Notes: a model not told the origin generated them from the sequence alone. Counted from the first letter of the stretch, positions 42,795-50,406 are shown. The stretch is 50,406 nt of DNA from Pseudomonadota bacterium (GCA_963204745.1 CAUJHF010000021.1:1-50406); one strand, 5' to 3'. Translations and numbers: made by a program.

Positions 42795-43031
42795 AAACCC
42801 TGTTCCTCGCCTTTCAATGACAGCGGCCGGCAAGCGATAACCCGCTGAAAAAGACCGTCAGCGGCTTTTAATTAATGTGAAATGACAGAACCACCCCGGC
42901 ACTGCACACTTACGTTACCCGCAAGATCACGCCGGCACTGTGAAGGCGCGCACACCCCATGGCCGCCAAGACTACGAAAATGGACTGAGACCATCAACAG
43001 CGCGGCCATTTCATTTCCGGAAAATTAAGCC
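42795..43031. promoter_or_regulatory. Divergent promoter region of the electron-transfer locus
   Basis: 237 nt with no gene. It holds a 7-bp inverted repeat CCGCTGA (42842-42848) / TCAGCGG (42858-42864) and the AT-rich block TTTTAATTAATGTGAAAT (about 42866-42883) in otherwise GC-rich DNA. Promoters for the minus-strand cytochrome operon and the plus-strand flavoprotein must lie here. No convincing FNR, CRP or sigma-54 site was found. Confidence 0.5.
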
Positions 43032-44345
43032 ATGACCGATTCAGTGGCATTGATGACATACGTTTTGCCTGCGGCGGCGATCGTCGCAGCATACGGCTAT
43101 GTGCAGAACCGCTTTCATCGCCAGAGTGCTGCAGTGCGTGATGCAGCGCACGCGGCTGGCCTGACCGAGCCACCCGCCATTCATCCGGTTATCGATCCGG
43201 TCAGGTGCATAGGCTGCAAGGCCTGCATCAACGCCTGCCCGGAAATGCCGGGGCACCGCGTGCTCGGCATGATCCGCGGCAAGGCCGAACTGATCGGACC
43301 GAGCGACTGCATCGGCCATGGCGCCTGCCGAACCGCCTGTCCGGTCGGCGCGATTACGCTGGTCTTTGGCACCGAGCGTCGCGGCATGGACATCCCCGAC
43401 GTCGGGCCGGATTTCCAGACCAACGTACCCGGCATCTATATCGCCGGCGAACTCGGCGGTATGGGACTGATCCGCAACGCCATCGAACAGGGCCGGCAGG
43501 CAATCACCTACATCGCCGGCGAACGCGCACCGAAACAGGACTCTGTCGTGGACGTCGTGATCGTCGGCGCTGGACCTGCCGGCTTTTCTGCCTCGCTGGC
43601 GGCGATGGAGCAGAAACTCAGCTTTGTGACCATCGAGCAGGATTCCTTCGGCGGCATGGTGTCGCACTACCCGCGCGGCAAGCTGGTCATGGCCGGCACC
43701 GCGCATCTGCCGCTGGTCGGCAAGGTCAACTTCGGCAACACAAGCAAGGAAGAACTGCTGAGCTACTGGCAGAAGGTGCAGCACGACACCGGTGTGCCGA
43801 TCAGCTTCAGGGAACGGGTCGTCGCCGCCAGCCGCGACGGCGAGTACTTCCGGGTCCAGACCAGCACAAGGGAGATTCAGGCCCGGAATATCCTGCTGGC
43901 CATCGGACGCCGGGGTACGCCCCGCCAGCTCGGCGTGCCCGGCGAAGACCTGAGCAAGGTCACCTACAAGCTCATCGAGCCCGAACAGTACAGCAACCGC
44001 CGCGTGCTGGTGGTCGGCGGTGGCGACAGCGCACTCGAAGCTGCCACTACCATCAGCGAAGTACCCGGCTCCGGTGTCACCCTGTCCTATCGGTCTGAAG
44101 CCTTCAGTCGCGTCAAACCTGCCAACCGCGAACGCCTGCGGGCGGCGGCGGAAGCCGGCCGGATCAAGGTACTGCTGCGCTCTGAAGTGATCGGCATCGA
44201 AAAGGACAAGGTTCTGCTGCGACTCGAAGACAGCCAGGCCGCCCTCGACAACGACGCCGTGATCATCAGCGCCGGCGGCGTACTGCCGACAGCCTTTCTG
44301 AATTCGATCGGCGTGAGAGTCGAAACCAAGTACGGAACCGCCTGA
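43032..44345 (+). CDS. Ferredoxin-FAD/NAD(P) oxidoreductase with a permuted thioredoxin-reductase-like fold
   Basis: 437 residues. A short N-terminal hydrophobic anchor (about 8-24) is followed by a ferredoxin-like domain: C59, C62, C65, C69 in the canonical 4Fe-4S spacing, then C93, H96, C99, C103, with His replacing the second Cys. Residues 115-165 (FQTNVPGIYIAGELGG) match the C-terminal FAD-closing segment of thioredoxin reductases, yet lie before the FAD motif GAGPAG (179-184) and the NAD(P) motif GGGDSA (329-334). The protein then ends where that segment would normally begin. No CxxC redox pair is present in the reductase part. It likely moves electrons between NAD(P)H and an Fe-S or haem partner at the inner membrane. 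Confidence 0.87.
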   Translation: MTDSVALMTYVLPAAAIVAAYGYVQNRFHRQSAAVRDAAHAAGLTEPPAIHPVIDPVRCIGCKACINACPEMPGHRVLGMIRGKAELIGPSDCIGHGACRTACPVGAITLVFGTERRGMDIPDVGPDFQTNVPGIYIAGELGGMGLIRNAIEQGRQAITYIAGERAPKQDSVVDVVIVGAGPAGFSASLAAMEQKLSFVTIEQDSFGGMVSHYPRGKLVMAGTAHLPLVGKVNFGNTSKEELLSYWQKVQHDTGVPISFRERVVAASRDGEYFRVQTSTREIQARNILLAIGRRGTPRQLGVPGEDLSKVTYKLIEPEQYSNRRVLVVGGGDSALEAATTISEVPGSGVTLSYRSEAFSRVKPANRERLRAAAEAGRIKVLLRSEVIGIEKDKVLLRLEDSQAALDNDAVIISAGGVLPTAFLNSIGVRVETKYGTA

Positions 44346-46285
44346 TGAGTCGTTTCCCGTGCGTCGCGGTTGCCGTCTGCTTCTTTTTCACTCTGGCTGG
44401 CACCGGCAACGCCCAGACCATGGCAGATGCCCGGACCGCGGTGCGCGTACGGGACTTTGCATCCGCAGCACGCATATATGCAGCACTGTCCGATCGCGGC
44501 GACATGCAGGCGCGATACCGGTTGGCGGTACTGTACGGCGCCGGTACCGGCGTACCGCGCGACGCGGCCCGGGCAGCCGTACTCATGCAGGAAGTGGCCA
44601 CCAGCGGCGATGCGTGGGCCCAGTACAACTATGCACAAATGCTGGAAAACGGCTCGGGCGTCGAGCAGGATGCTGCGGCCGCGCGAACCTGGTACGAACG
44701 CTCGGCGGCAGCCGGCAATGCCCGTGCCGCCCTGCGACTGAAGGATCTGCAAGCCGAGGCTGCCACCCCGACGACTGCAGATCCGGTCGCCTTCCGGCGC
44801 GCTGCACAACGCGGCGACACCGCGACACTGCGCAGCTCTATTGCCGCCAATGCAGAGGTCGACGCCGCCGATGAACACGGCCGCACCGCACTCATGGAAG
44901 CCGTGGACGGGAACAATGCAGATGCCGTGATGCTGCTGCTTTCTGCTGGCGCCACACCCGACACAACCGACGACACCGGCAGCAGCGCCGTACACATGGC
45001 CGCGCAGGCCGGCGCCACCGATATCCTGGTCCAGCTGATCCGGGCCGGTGCATCGCTCGACAAACCGGATGGCCACGGCAATCCGGCGCTGGTCATCGCC
45101 GCGGCAGCCGGCCATGCGACGGCGGTGACGACATTGCTTGATGGCGGCGCACCGGTGAACCAGGCCGACCAGCGGCAATGGACGGCGCTCACCGCAGCGC
45201 GCGAACGCAATCATCCGGAGGTAGCCCGTCTCCTGACCAGCCGTGGTGCAAAGGAAATTCTTTCCCGCCGTGCTTCGACGGCACCGACAGTTGCCAGCGC
45301 TGCGGATTCGGCGGGGACTCTCCCCGGTGCAACGCCGTTGATATACGCCGCGTGGCGAGGCAGCGCCGATCTGGTGAAACAGCTCCTCGCGGCCGGCACT
45401 GACATCGGAGCGCGCGACGAAGCCGGTGAAACAGCACTCAGCCGGGCTGCAAAGCGTGGCCATCAGGATATCGTCGTATTGCTTCTGGATCACGGTGCCG
45501 ATGCGAACACCAGCAATGCAAACGGAACGACGGTACTGATGCACGCTGCCAACGAGGGGCACACCGGGATCGCCGGACTGCTGATTCGTGGCGGGGCCCG
45601 GCCGAACGAACATGAGCGCAACGGGCAGACCGCGCTGTCGCTGGCCGTCACCGGTGGCCATCAGGCCGTGACAACCGCACTGCTGCTCGCTGGAGCGCCG
45701 GCCGAGCAGAAAGGGCCCGGCGGCGTGACACCGCTGATCAAAGCCGCCGGCCTTGGCTCGACTGCCATCGTGCGCGCCCTGCTCGATGCAGGCGCCATAC
45801 CGGACAGCCGCGATGACAAGGGACGCTCGGCGGCCCTGGCAGCCGCGCAGAGCGGGCAGACGAGGATCATCGAGCTTCTCGCCGACCATGGTGCCGACCT
45901 GAATGCCGGCGACAACGAGAATGAAACACCGCTCATCGCTGCCGCCCGGCGTGGTGACCGGCGCACGGTGGCGGCACTGCTGCAGCTGGGCGTCGCCATC
46001 GATGCCCGCAGTCGCGACGGCAACACGGCGCTCATCGCTGCTGCAACGACCGGCCACTCCGGAGTCACAAGCCAGTTGATAAAAGCCGGGGCAAACATGA
46101 ATCTGCGCAACAAGATCGGCAACACAGCCCTCATGACCGCAGCAGCGCAGGGCCGCGACGACTCGGTAAAACTGCTGCTGGCCGCAGGCGCCGATGCGGG
46201 TCTCGTCAACGTGGATCACCGCACGGCACGCGACCTTGCCGTACTCGCAAACGAAACCGGAATCGTCAAGCTGCTGCAGCGCTGA
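44345..46285 (+). CDS. Exported Sel1-like and ankyrin repeat protein
   Basis: 646 residues. The signal peptide (about 1-24, GTGNAQ) is followed by Sel1/TPR-like repeats (about 45-130, DRGDMQARYRLAVLYGAGTGVPRD) and then about fifteen ankyrin repeats in two blocks (145-310 and 325-640), each recognisable by NGxTALxxAAxxG. The start overlaps the flavoprotein stop by one base (TGATG), so the two are co-translated. It is a periplasmic scaffold by the look of it. Ankyrin repeats mediate protein-protein contacts, so assembling the cytochromes is a reasonable inference, but there is no direct evidence. Confidence 0.9.
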   Translation: MSRFPCVAVAVCFFFTLAGTGNAQTMADARTAVRVRDFASAARIYAALSDRGDMQARYRLAVLYGAGTGVPRDAARAAVLMQEVATSGDAWAQYNYAQMLENGSGVEQDAAAARTWYERSAAAGNARAALRLKDLQAEAATPTTADPVAFRRAAQRGDTATLRSSIAANAEVDAADEHGRTALMEAVDGNNADAVMLLLSAGATPDTTDDTGSSAVHMAAQAGATDILVQLIRAGASLDKPDGHGNPALVIAAAAGHATAVTTLLDGGAPVNQADQRQWTALTAARERNHPEVARLLTSRGAKEILSRRASTAPTVASAADSAGTLPGATPLIYAAWRGSADLVKQLLAAGTDIGARDEAGETALSRAAKRGHQDIVVLLLDHGADANTSNANGTTVLMHAANEGHTGIAGLLIRGGARPNEHERNGQTALSLAVTGGHQAVTTALLLAGAPAEQKGPGGVTPLIKAAGLGSTAIVRALLDAGAIPDSRDDKGRSAALAAAQSGQTRIIELLADHGADLNAGDNENETPLIAAARRGDRRTVAALLQLGVAIDARSRDGNTALIAAATTGHSGVTSQLIKAGANMNLRNKIGNTALMTAAAQGRDDSVKLLLAAGADAGLVNVDHRTARDLAVLANETGIVKLLQR

Positions 46286-46372
46286 GGGCGTCGTCCCTGC
46301 CATATGGTCGTTCAGGGTGAAACTCATGGCAGGCAGGGGTAGTCGTGAGCGGGACGTTATCAGGCCTGCGCA

Positions 46373-47002
46373 TCAGGCTTGCACAGCCGGACGCGCGGCA
46401 ACGCGCTCATACCAGCGCTGCAGGGACGGCCGGGTCCGTATCGGGTCGATATCGACCCAGCCGGCAAAATCCGTCGTCACCAGCAGGCTGATGTCCGCAT
46501 AGGAATAGTCCTCACCGGCCAGCCAGGGCCCTCGCTCCAGTTGCTGACCCACGCGGTCGAAGAACTGTTCGGCTCGCCGCCGACCACGTTCGATGAGCGC
46601 CGGAATCTGTGCGCAGGCCAGCGGCCCGGGCAGCGCGTGGTCCCCGAATCCGGGCGACAAGTTACGCAACACCTCGGCCACGGCCGACATGCCCTCGTTA
46701 TCCACGATATTCGCCCACATCAGCGTCAGCGCCTGCTGCCGGGGCGTGGTACCGAACAGCGCGGGCTCCGGATGCATGGCCTCCAGATAGTGGCAGATCG
46801 CCAGGCACTCACTCAGGTATGTGCCATCGTCGAGTTCAAGCACCGGCACCGTCCCACCCGGATTGATGGCCAGAAACGCCGGCGACAACTGCTCGCGGCG
46901 AAACAGGTTCACGTTTACCCTGGGTATCTCCACCTGCTTCTCGGCCAGAAAGATGCGCACGCGGCGCGGATTCGGTGCGCGGTTGAAATCAAAAAGTCGC
47001 AT
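46373..47002 (-). CDS. Glutathione S-transferase
   Basis: About 209 residues from the ATG at 47002, chosen for GGGAG 5 nt upstream rather than the ATG at 47017. The N-terminal thioredoxin-like domain starts MRLFDFNRAPNPRRVRIFLAEKQ and has the GSH-binding NPGGTVPVLEL and the SECLAICHYLE segment. The all-helical C-terminal domain contains WLAGEDYSYADISLLVTTDF. The Ser or Tyr catalytic residue is not certain (an N-P in NRAPNP sits in the expected place). It detoxifies electrophiles or reduces peroxides by GSH conjugation. It converges on the ankyrin gene and diverges from the CTERM gene. Confidence 0.9.
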   Translation of the reverse strand: MRLFDFNRAPNPRRVRIFLAEKQVEIPRVNVNLFRREQLSPAFLAINPGGTVPVLELDDGTYLSECLAICHYLEAMHPEPALFGTTPRQQALTLMWANIVDNEGMSAVAEVLRNLSPGFGDHALPGPLACAQIPALIERGRRRAEQFFDRVGQQLERGPWLAGEDYSYADISLLVTTDFAGWVDIDPIRTRPSLQRWYERVAARPAVQA

Positions 47003-47026
47003 TGCAGCTCCCGGCATTCATGAATA

Positions 47027-47059
47027 TTGACTCATCGTTGACCTGGCGTTGACTCAGGA
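47027..47059. repeat. Three TTGAC units at exact 11-bp spacing
   Basis: TTGACTCATCG (47027-47037), TTGACCTGGCG (47038-47048) and TTGACTCAGGA (47049-47059) lie head-to-tail 25 nt upstream of the GST start and about 160 nt upstream of the CTERM gene. Spacing of one helical turn is typical of tandem half-sites for OmpR/PhoB-type response regulators, but the regulator is unknown. Confidence 0.55.
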
Positions 47060-47216
47060 AGACCCATCCGCCGCATTAGGTCAAGCAGCGACATCATTAA
47101 CTTGCCTTCATGCAGGGACTGATACATCTTCGGCTCGGAAGGGTCACTAGTCGCGGAGATATTCGCCGGCAAGTGACTGGATACAAATCATAAACAAGCA
47201 TTCGGGGGCCTTGAAA

Positions 47217-47864
47217 ATGATATCAATGAAATCTGGACGACACCTGCTTGCGATCGCACTGATCGCGCTTGCCGGTACCGCCCATGGCGCAACTGTCTAT
47301 CAGCTTCAGTCAATAACCTTTCAGACGAGCAGCGCTCCGGGCGTATACCCGTTTGGCGCTGGCCCGCTCGCGGCTTCGGTCTGCATCACCTGCGGCAGCA
47401 GTCTCGCCACGGATGACGATCTCGGCAATATCACCGTCAACTCGCTCAGCTATACCTTGGCCGGTTTTGGCGCGAACTTCACCCACACGTTCTCCGGCGC
47501 GACCGTTCTCGGTGCGGCAACCACCCTGATCAAGGGTGCGGGAGAGACCTGCGTAGTCAACAACACTGCTACCCAGTGGTGCGACCCCGCGGATCGGCGC
47601 GGTTATCCGGGTAACTGGTACAACGGGCTGTTGCCGGATGGCGTGACTGCGGCGCCCGTCGCCCAGTTCTCTGCGCTGGTGACAGGTAACAACCTCGTAC
47701 TGCGTGTCCGCAAGAACCGCGACGCCGTTGGCGGTTCTTCTGAAACCGCCTGGCTGCAGATGAACTTCAACTATACCCTGGTACCGGTTCCGGCCGCGGT
47801 CTGGCTGTTCGGCAGTGCGCTCGGCATCCTCGGTGTTGCCCGTCGCCGTACGGCTTCCGCCTGA
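47217..47864 (+). CDS. Secreted protein with a VPxPA/PEP-CTERM-like sorting tail
   Basis: 215 residues from ATG 47217, with GGGGG 8 nt upstream; the TTG at 47211 is too close to that site. It has a signal peptide (about 1-24, ending near AHGA) and two Cys pairs (CITCGSS, TCVVNNTATQWC). The tail is VPVPAAVWLFGSALGILG followed by ARRR, the layout of VPLPA/PEP-CTERM signals recognised by exosortase. The mature body is beta-rich with no identified domain. Such proteins are commonly part of an exopolysaccharide or biofilm matrix. A strong terminator follows. Confidence 0.85.
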   Translation: MISMKSGRHLLAIALIALAGTAHGATVYQLQSITFQTSSAPGVYPFGAGPLAASVCITCGSSLATDDDLGNITVNSLSYTLAGFGANFTHTFSGATVLGAATTLIKGAGETCVVNNTATQWCDPADRRGYPGNWYNGLLPDGVTAAPVAQFSALVTGNNLVLRVRKNRDAVGGSSETAWLQMNFNYTLVPVPAAVWLFGSALGILGVARRRTASA

Positions 47865-47893
47865 TCGTTTACATCCTGCAAACCATGACCGCC

Positions 47894-47925
47894 ATGAAGC
47901 CCCCACCCGGGGGCTTCATTTTTTT
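47894..47925. terminator. Intrinsic terminator overlapping the end of the moeB-like gene
   Basis: ATGAAGCCCCC and its complement form an 11-bp stem with a 4-nt loop, followed by seven T residues on the plus strand. The reverse complement end falls on an A-run, so it can also terminate the convergent gene, whose TGA (47916-47918) is inside the stem. Confidence 0.93.
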
Positions 47926-49043
47926 CCGCTGCCGCTGCCACAGGCAGGGCATTCAGGATCTCGGCGCAGACCGAGTTCGGTGAAGCGCATCGACAGTGCG
48001 TCATAGCTGAGCAGCCGGCCGACCAGATTGTCACCGATGCCGAGAATCAGCTTGATGGCTTCGGTCGCCTGCAAGACGCCGAGCACACCCGGCAACACGC
48101 CAAGCACGCCGGCCTCCCGACAGGACGGCGCAAACTCCGCGGGCGGCGGATCCGGAAACACGCAGCGATAGCAGGGTGCGCCTGCCGCGGCAAACACCGT
48201 GAGCTGGCCTTCAAAGCCCTGGATGGCAGCGTGAATCACCGGTTTTCCGAGTCGCAAGGCAGCGTCGTTGACCAGGTAGCGTGTCGCGAAGTTGTCGCTT
48301 CCATCGATGATGACATCGTAATCGGCAAGTATCGCCAACGCATTCTCCGCAGTCAGCCGCGTCCGGATTCTGGTCACACGGACATCGGGATTGAGCGCAG
48401 ACAGCATCCCTGCGGCGCTGTCCACCTTCGGCATGCCGATGCTGGCAGTGGTATGGACGATCTGGCGCTGCAGATTGCCGAGTTCAACACGGTCGTCGTC
48501 CACGATCCCGAGTGTGCCGATCCCGGCCGCAGCCAGGTACAGGCTGGTCGGCGAACCGAGGCCGCCTGCGCCGATGCACAGCACGCGCGCGGCCAGCAGC
48601 TTTGCCTGGCCCGCCATGCCGATCTCCGGCAGGCGCAGATGGCGCGCGTAGCGCGTGGCCTGTTCGGTACCGAGCGGCGCCGCTTCACCATCGGGGGAAG
48701 GCACGACCCAGGCATGCCCGCTGCGCTGCCATTCATCGAATCCGCCGCGCATCGACCATACCTGCGTGTAGCCCATCGCCATCAAGGTCATCGCCGTCAT
48801 GGCTGAACGTATGCCGACCGCGCAATACGCGACGACGGGCGTGTCTTTATCAGGAACCAGTGTCTCTATGCTGCGCGCAACCAGCGCACGTGGCAGCAGC
48901 AGCGCACCAGCCAGACAGCCCGATTCGTGCTCGTCCGGATCCCGGACATCGACCAGAACGGTTCGCTGGCCACTTTGCAGGCGAGCGGCGACCTCGGCGA
49001 CTTCGATTTCCTGAATCACCACACTGTTCCCCGGCATGGACAC
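47916..49043 (-). CDS. ThiF/MoeB-type adenylyltransferase with an N-terminal rhodanese domain
   Basis: 375 residues. The rhodanese domain (about 8-110) has VLVDVRDPDEHESG and the active-site loop VVAYCAVGIRS with its Cys. The E1-like domain (about 130-360) has the nucleotide motif CIGAGGLGSPTSLYLAAAG, DNFATRYLVNDAALRLGKPVIHAAIQGFEGQL, and zinc Cys pairs CYRC and CPAC. The enzyme activates the Gly-Gly tail of a sulfur carrier protein and transfers sulfur for thiamin or molybdopterin synthesis. Rhodanese placed at the N-terminus is the reverse of the MOCS3/Uba4 order. It starts where the carrier gene ends (GTG at 49043 overlapping TAG, or ATG at 49037). Confidence 0.92.
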   Translation of the reverse strand: MSMPGNSVVIQEIEVAEVAARLQSGQRTVLVDVRDPDEHESGCLAGALLLPRALVARSIETLVPDKDTPVVAYCAVGIRSAMTAMTLMAMGYTQVWSMRGGFDEWQRSGHAWVVPSPDGEAAPLGTEQATRYARHLRLPEIGMAGQAKLLAARVLCIGAGGLGSPTSLYLAAAGIGTLGIVDDDRVELGNLQRQIVHTTASIGMPKVDSAAGMLSALNPDVRVTRIRTRLTAENALAILADYDVIIDGSDNFATRYLVNDAALRLGKPVIHAAIQGFEGQLTVFAAAGAPCYRCVFPDPPPAEFAPSCREAGVLGVLPGVLGVLQATEAIKLILGIGDNLVGRLLSYDALSMRFTELGLRRDPECPACGSGSGKK

Positions 49044-49300
49044 TAGCCGCCGCTCAGCGCCTGGATGATCTGCACCACATCGCTGGAAGCAAGGGCCTGG
49101 TCCAGGTCGAAACTCTGCTCGCCGTTCACGAAGATACGCATGTGCGGGCGCACCTGATCCTGCTCATCGATCATGCGGTGACGTATCCCGGGAAACTGCC
49201 GGTCGAGATCCGCAAGCAACTCGGCCATCGTGGTACCCGAAGCTGCAACTTCCCTGACGCGGGTATAAGACAGCAGCGGACTGGGTATCAGCACCCTCAC
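49043..49300 (-). CDS. ThiS/MoaD family sulfur carrier protein
   Basis: 85 residues, beta-grasp size. The C-terminus ends in ALSGG, the Gly-Gly that is adenylated and thiocarboxylated. The rest has VLIPSPLLSYTRV and MRIFVNGEQSFDLDQAL strands. The stop overlaps the start of the ThiF/MoeB gene by one to three bases, so the pair is a functional unit. Without pathway genes nearby, thiamin, molybdopterin or another sulfur-transfer target cannot be chosen. Confidence 0.9.
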   Translation of the reverse strand: MRVLIPSPLLSYTRVREVAASGTTMAELLADLDRQFPGIRHRMIDEQDQVRPHMRIFVNGEQSFDLDQALASSDVVQIIQALSGG

Positions 49301-49304
49301 GGCA

Positions 49305-50405
49305 CTAGACCAGTGCGGCCTCCACCGCGTAGATTTCCGGCAGATGGCGCGCGATGCAGTTCCATCGACTGCCCTCGTTGCTGCTCATCCAGACTTCACC
49401 GCTCGTGGTGCCGAGGTACAGACCCACCGGATCGCGTGCGTCATTTGTCATCGCCTGACGCTTCACGGTCCACCAGGCCTGCCCTTCCGGCAGCCCGGTA
49501 TCCTGTCGCTGCCAGGTCTTGCCGCCATTGCGCGTGATCCAGGCGGCGGGTTTGCCGGCCACCGACACGCGCGGCCACACGGATGAACCATCCATCGGGA
49601 AAACCCATGCCGTATCGGCGTCACGCGGATGGACCACCATCGGGAAGCCCACGTCGCCGACTGACTTCGGCATCTTCCTGCCGATCCGCGTCCAGCGGCT
49701 CGAGGGACGATCCAGGCGATAGATGCCACAGTGATTCTGCTGATAGAGCCGGTCCGGATTGGAGGGACAAAGGCGTACGCAATGCGGGTCGTGAAACCAG
49801 ACCTTGGATGCGTCGAACATCTCGACAACCTCGAGTCCGTCGATCAGCGGCGCCCAGCTTCTGCCACCGTCACATGATTCATGCACACCGCCGCTCGACA
49901 TGCCGATGTACAGATGATTCACGTCGCGCGGATCGACGATGACCGAATGGAGTTTGGGGCCATCCGGCGTTCCATCCTGTGGCCCGCCCATCCACTCACG
50001 GTATTGCGGGTTGTCATTGAGGCCGCGGACGGGCTCCCACGAATCACCGCCATCATCCGAGCGAAACAGGCCATGCGGCGATGTGCCCGCATACCAGACG
50101 CCGGGCTGACTGGCGTTCCCGGGCGTCAGCCAGAAGGTGTGGCTGACCACCCGTCCCTGCTGGCCCTCGGGCACCTTGTCGAAGGCCGGCGGCCGCTTCA
50201 CTTCCTGCCACTTGCGCCCGCGATCGAGGGAACGAAACAGCGTGGGTCCGAGATGGCCGGTACTCGCCGCCGCGAGCATGGTCCTGCCATCGCGGGGATC
50301 GAGCATCAGGTGGTGGATGATGTGCCCCAGAAAATGCGGACCGTCGACGCGCCACTTCCGGCGGGCCGCATCGCCATGGAACAGCCATGCGCCCTTGCGG
50401 GTGGC
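49305..50405 (-). CDS. BNR/VPS10-like beta-propeller glycosidase-type protein (5' truncated at the window edge)
   Basis: Frame continues to the right edge without a stop, so the N-terminus is missing; 366 residues are visible. Repeats of the form FRSDDGGDSWEPV, HESCDGGRSWAPL, ITRNGGKTWQRQ and MSSNEGSRWNCI are Asp-box (BNR/sialidase-type) motifs of a propeller. Similar proteins occur as exo-alpha-sialidases or as photosystem II assembly-like YCF48 propellers; the family cannot be fixed without the missing N-terminus. It is 4 nt downstream of the carrier gene's start region on the same strand, and may be co-transcribed with it. Confidence 0.82.
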   Translation of the reverse strand, partial: ATRKGAWLFHGDAARRKWRVDGPHFLGHIIHHLMLDPRDGRTMLAAASTGHLGPTLFRSLDRGRKWQEVKRPPAFDKVPEGQQGRVVSHTFWLTPGNASQPGVWYAGTSPHGLFRSDDGGDSWEPVRGLNDNPQYREWMGGPQDGTPDGPKLHSVIVDPRDVNHLYIGMSSGGVHESCDGGRSWAPLIDGLEVVEMFDASKVWFHDPHCVRLCPSNPDRLYQQNHCGIYRLDRPSSRWTRIGRKMPKSVGDVGFPMVVHPRDADTAWVFPMDGSSVWPRVSVAGKPAAWITRNGGKTWQRQDTGLPEGQAWWTVKRQAMTNDARDPVGLYLGTTSGEVWMSSNEGSRWNCIARHLPEIYAVEAALV

Positions 50406-50406
50406 A

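Noticed and set aside
42816..42888. Two AATGACAG (CTGTCATT on the minus strand) copies at 42816 and 42881, considered as PhoB half-sites
   Set aside because: Each stands alone without the 11-bp partner of a Pho box, and an 8-mer repeating once in a 230-nt region is not unlikely by chance.
44087..46327. A 746-residue minus-strand frame over the ankyrin gene
   Set aside because: The plus-strand frame has a signal peptide and regular ankyrin repeats; the reverse frame shows only a Cys/Gly-rich mirror of them.
46296..46333. CCTGCCAT / ATGGCAGG inverted repeat between the ankyrin and GST genes
   Set aside because: Only 8 bp with a 22-nt loop and no T-run; too weak to call a terminator.

Overview
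The window reads as a GC-rich gammaproteobacterial chromosome. Supporting traits are an ilvC/ilvY divergent pair, Fe-type superoxide dismutase, a MlaFED-type lipid transport operon, cardiolipin synthase and AsmA, a DksA/TraR-type zinc finger, a REP-like intergenic palindrome, and two protein-sorting tails (a GlyGly-CTERM-like tail at the left edge and a VPxPA/PEP-CTERM-like tail near the right end). No rRNA, tRNA, CRISPR array, integrase or insertion sequence was seen. Coding density is very high and no gap without a gene exceeds 300 bases. The exact lineage cannot be fixed by eye.

Layout. 1-5 kb: end of a repeat-rich surface protein, a bidirectional terminator, MarC, cardiolipin synthase and AsmA. 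5-9.3 kb: a tightly coupled minus-strand operon of a DUF389 membrane protein, a K+ channel with a zinc ribbon, a cytochrome c-PQQ sugar dehydrogenase fusion and a split-barrel flavin protein. 9.4-14.9 kb: an SLC13 anion transporter with RCK_C domains, a signal-less OmpA-like protein, a second split-barrel protein, a GNAT-nitrilase fusion and sodB. 15-18.6 kb: a MlaE/F/D plus auxiliary lipoprotein operon. 18.7-21.1 kb: two overlapping MscS channels and a TraR/DksA protein. 21-24.5 kb: VOC, luciferase-like (LLM) and NmrA-like proteins. 24.5-30.7 kb: acetate kinase, glycogen phosphorylase, a beta-CASP metallo-beta-lactamase and a LOG-family protein. 30.7-32.7 kb: ilvC and ilvY. 32.9-34 kb: an exported protein of unknown function.

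34-46.3 kb is the standout region. A minus-strand operon encodes, in transcription order, a membrane cytochrome b-like protein with two H-x13-H helices, a 21-haem periplasmic cytochrome, a 5-haem cytochrome, a SPOR/TPR/beta-barrel outer-membrane protein, a small lipoprotein and a 27-haem lipoprotein. Diverging from it are an Fe-S flavoprotein, whose flavin domain looks circularly permuted, and a Sel1/ankyrin exported protein. Together they have the parts expected of a route carrying electrons from NAD(P)H or quinol across the periplasm and outer membrane, with 53 predicted c-haems. I infer a porin-cytochrome type extracellular electron conduit whose composition differs from MtrCAB and PioAB.

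46.4-50.4 kb: a glutathione S-transferase, a VPxPA-CTERM protein, a rhodanese-MoeB fusion with a ThiS/MoaD carrier protein, and a 5'-truncated BNR/WD40-type repeat protein running off the right edge.
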